Shown: piece by piece, positions 62,025 to 64,000 of the stretch
Layout: every line of letters starts with the position of its first letter
Position numbering within the stretch: position 1 is the first letter of the stretch
Assembly (NCBI GenBank): GCA_963739235.1
Contig: CAVTZY010000030.1
Span: 3,884-67,883 of the forward strand
Source of the DNA: JAFNAG01 sp963739235
Lineage (GTDB): Bacteria > Acidobacteriota > UBA6911
DNA: 64,000 nucleotides
Direction: 5' to 3'
Program-made: the position numbers and the translations under genes
Notes under the pieces: generated by a model
What the model was told of the DNA's origin: nothing
Seen by the model: only the letters and a program-made list of their open reading frames with translations
Database searches by the model: none

Positions 62025-62588
62025 ATGGCTGCCGCTGACGTCACTCTCGAACGTACCCTGCCAAGCAGCGTCGAGTCGGAGCGTGCCGTCCTCGGGGCGA
62101 TCATCCTGGACGACAAGGCGATCTTCCCGGCGACGGAGGTCCTGACGGTCGAGGATTTCTACCTGCAGGCACATCGCGAGATCTTCCGGGCGATGCTCGC
62201 GCTCATCGAGGAGGAATCCTCCATCGACCTTTTCACGCTCCGGGAGGAACTGCGGCGCCGAAACCAGGAAGAAACTGCCGGCGGTCCTGCCTACCTTGCT
62301 GCTTTGACGGAAGGTCTGCCGCGAGGAGTCAACGTCGGGCATTACGCGAAAACCGTCCGGGAGAAGGCCACGGCGAGGCAGCTGATCCAGCTCTCGAACG
62401 AGCTGATGTGCCGGTGCTATGAAGGGGAGGAACGTCCTGCCGAGATCCTGGAGAAAACCGAATCAAGGATCTTCCAGATTGCTTCGCGTGAGATCAAGGG
62501 AGGGTTTCAGCCCACCCGCGAACTCGCCGATGCCGCGTACAAGGAAATCGAAGAGGCGGCGAAGCATAAGAATCCGGTAAATGAATGA
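62025..62588 (+). pseudogene. dnaB: DnaB replicative helicase, N-terminal domain only
   Basis: 187 residues. LPSSVESERAVLGAIILDDK to SRIFQIASREIKGGFQPTRE is the complete DnaB N-terminal domain and linker helix start. At AAKHKNPVNE the frame stops, where intact DnaB has a VTGVPTGF-like start of the RecA helicase domain. The downstream sequence is unrelated and leads into IS91 DNA, so the helicase domain was lost. Not a helicase; dominant-negative effects cannot be excluded. It lies beyond the tRNA fragment, so it may belong to the island. Confidence 0.85.
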
Positions 62589-62661
62589 TAGGTAATTGCT
62601 TTCGAGGCGCTGAGCAGTGGACTCGTGGGTTGGCGGGGTAGCTGCTGAATTCCCCCCGATT

Positions 62662-62968
62662 TCGGGGCGGATGCGGCCGCAACCTTGGTAAGACGCCCGA
62701 TCAACGCAGTCATGGGAATCACGGGGAGAGGGAACGGGGCGCGACGTCGCGCCCCGTTCCCTCTCCCCGCGGCCGGCGCCCTGGTCGCAGGCACACTTCT
62801 ACCTTTGAGGCGGCGCCGCTCTTTCCGGCGGAAGAGCATAGCGCCTCCAGCCAGTTACGCAGGGTCGGCCTGCTCCCAGCCGGCAATGTCGGGATCGTAA
62901 TGGTTGGATCTGTCCGGCGGGGCTGGCGGCGGGCGTTCGGGGCGGTCCCACAGCTTCAGGTGGCGCAG
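62662..62968. mobile_element. 307-bp IS91-family 3' end, copy B
   Basis: Matches copy A at 56319-56625. The 48-bp perfect palindrome is at 62722-62769. Here the element continues rightward into more transposase sequence, so this is the longer copy. Confidence 0.85.
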
Positions 62969-63590
62969 GATTTTTTCGATTACCGCGTGGTCGCCGATCA
63001 GGCTGACGATCTCGAGCTTTCCGCAGCAGCGGGGGCAGACCAGCGGGGCCGCTTCGTACACTTTCTTGATCAGGCGCGCCCACGAGCTCCTGCGCCGGCC
63101 AGCGAACTCATCGGCGCAGCCGGAATCGTCATCGTTCTGCGCTTGCATCCGGGCGGGCTCACCTCCGGCGCCCGCGGCCGCGCGCACCCGGGCCCGGCGC
63201 ACGTTGGAGAACGCGCCGCTGTACCGCACCAACTGCTGTCCGGCATCCGGAATATGCGCGCACAAGGCGGCCAGGAAATCGAGCGCCGGAAAGATGCGGG
63301 CCAGGGAGGCCTCGCCATCGCCGCAGCGACCGCGCTGCCGGCCGTAGTAGATAACCTGGCCGGTTTCCGGGCGATAGCGCAACCGCTCGAGAGCAATCGG
63401 CGGATGGACCATGTAGCCGGCCAGGCGCTGGCGCGCCTCATGGTCGTCAGGATCGATCCGCTCGCCCTGGAAGACGGAGAAGCCCGGATGCCTCCAGTTC
63501 CCCATGATCTCGACCAGATGCGGCGTGATCTTTTCCCGCCTGAGCAGCGCCTTGACGAGCTTGTGCCGGTTATGCTCAGCTCAGCATAAT
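62855..63590 (-). pseudogene. IS91-family transposase, 5' truncated
   Basis: About 240 C-terminal residues: HKLVKALLRREKITPHLVEI and GNWRHPGFSVFQGERIDPDD, HPPIALERLRYRPETGQVIY, and the Cys-pair APLVCPRCCGKLEIVSLIGD. The upstream catalytic HUH and Tyr regions are missing: an in-frame TGA lies just past 63590, where sequence changes to recombinase-site DNA. Not functional. Confidence 0.85.
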
Positions 63591-63594
63591 CGGC

Positions 63595-63702
63595 ATTATG
63601 CGGAGTCCATGATTATGCAGAGTTGGCGGTCGTTTAAATCGATTCCTCCACGTGCCTAGAAGAAAGAGAGTGGTTCGTTTGAGCTAAAGGACTCCGCATA
63701 AT
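63595..63702. promoter_or_regulatory. Inverted ATTATGCGGAGTCC sites upstream of a recombinase gene
   Basis: ATTATGCGGAGTCC at 63595-63608 and its inverse GGACTCCGCATAAT at 63689-63702; a third, looser copy (GATTATGCAGAGT) at 63611. They lie between the IS91 fragment and the recombinase start, as expected for recombinase-binding arms or an element end. Confidence 0.55.
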
Positions 63703-63755
63703 ATTGGCGTCCTCCTGATGTATGGTACTCCCAAAACTTTACCAAGGAGGATACC

Positions 63756-64000
63756 GTGATACATCGATATTTTGATGCACCCCACACCCTCAGACGCCTT
63801 CGTTCTGGAGTGACGGGGCCGTTTATTAGTGGTTTTGCGCTGACTCTCGAAGAAGCAGGATATTCGCGCCAGACCATCCGCTTCCATCTCCGTTTTGCTG
63901 GTCATTTAGGTCACTGGGCAACTGAGCGTTGTGTTTCTATTCATGAGTTTGATGAGGCGGCCTGCAAGACATTTCTCCGGCATCTTCAGCACTGCCAGTG
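63756..64000 (+). CDS. Tyrosine recombinase/integrase, N-terminus, cut by window edge
   Basis: GTG start with AAGGAGG 5 bp upstream. 81 codons: VTGPFISGFALTLEEAGYSR QTIRFHLRF-like SAM-like core-binding domain with a following LGHWATERC segment. This is the N-terminal DNA-binding part of Xer/RitA-like recombinases; the catalytic part is beyond the window. Confidence 0.7.
   Translation, partial: MIHRYFDAPHTLRRLRSGVTGPFISGFALTLEEAGYSRQTIRFHLRFAGHLGHWATERCVSIHEFDEAACKTFLRHLQHCQ

Noticed and set aside
62900..63589. 230-codon open frame on the plus strand
   Set aside because: It is the antisense of the IS91 transposase fragment, with biased Ala/Arg/Pro composition caused by GC-rich codons.

Overview
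The window looks like a chromosome segment of a soil or sediment Acidobacteriota-like bacterium, probably from an isolate or metagenome assembly. The evidence is the gene mix: long Ser/Thr kinase-TPR proteins, a VWFA-related protein, an FG-GAP/ASPIC protein, a PEP-CTERM protein, GxxExxY and PIN/HicAB modules, and families of short intergenic hairpin repeats. This is family-level inference; there is no rRNA or other firm phylogenetic marker here.

Positions 1-13.7 kb hold a pectin/uronate-oriented block: an IclR regulator divergent from a GH28 polygalacturonase, a GH105 unsaturated glycuronyl hydrolase, a Tat-exported sugar isomerase/epimerase-like protein and a VapBC-type toxin-antitoxin pair. 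Two paralogous kinase-cyclase-TPR receptors flank these genes, and each is broken by a single-base frameshift. A second sugar block at 30.9-35.6 kb has a FadR-type regulator convergent with a larA-like, gnd, 2-keto-3-deoxygluconate-kinase operon. That operon has a good promoter with a FadR-type operator over its -10.

Between these, 14.4 kb encodes a PEP-CTERM protein with an IdeS-like protease fold behind a sigma-54-like promoter. Positions 15.6-25.6 kb carry a nearly complete NHLP-type peptide export system: TolC, HlyD, a C39-peptidase ABC transporter, a second ABC transporter and a cNMP-binding protein. No precursor peptide is recognisable nearby. Positions 25.9-30.6 kb hold a CDF-like membrane protein, a hydrolase and three small exported proteins including a SYLF protein.

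Positions 35.9-44 kb contain an IS200-type element, a GH38 alpha-mannosidase with several single-base indels in its last third, a VIT/VWA-ECF sigma operon, a GxxExxY pseudogene with an in-frame stop, and a 191-bp perfect-ended hairpin element. Positions 44.2-54.3 kb are ordinary housekeeping or secreted genes: M3 peptidase, EF-P, AsmA, a class V aminotransferase, a haem-binding membrane protein, an FG-GAP protein and an M19 dipeptidase.

The right end (54.5-64 kb) is a decaying mobile zone. It holds PIN and HicAB modules, two 307-bp copies of an IS91-family 3' end with a 48-bp perfect palindrome, an ISAzo13-type element that cut a VWFA-related gene (the original 3' end can be rebuilt across the element), and remnants of an integrase, a TlpA-like protein and DnaB. 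It also has an intact NYN/LOTUS protein and the 3' half of a tRNA-Thr(CGT), which looks like the displaced end of an attachment site. An integrated island probably starts there and runs off the right edge, where a tyrosine recombinase begins.
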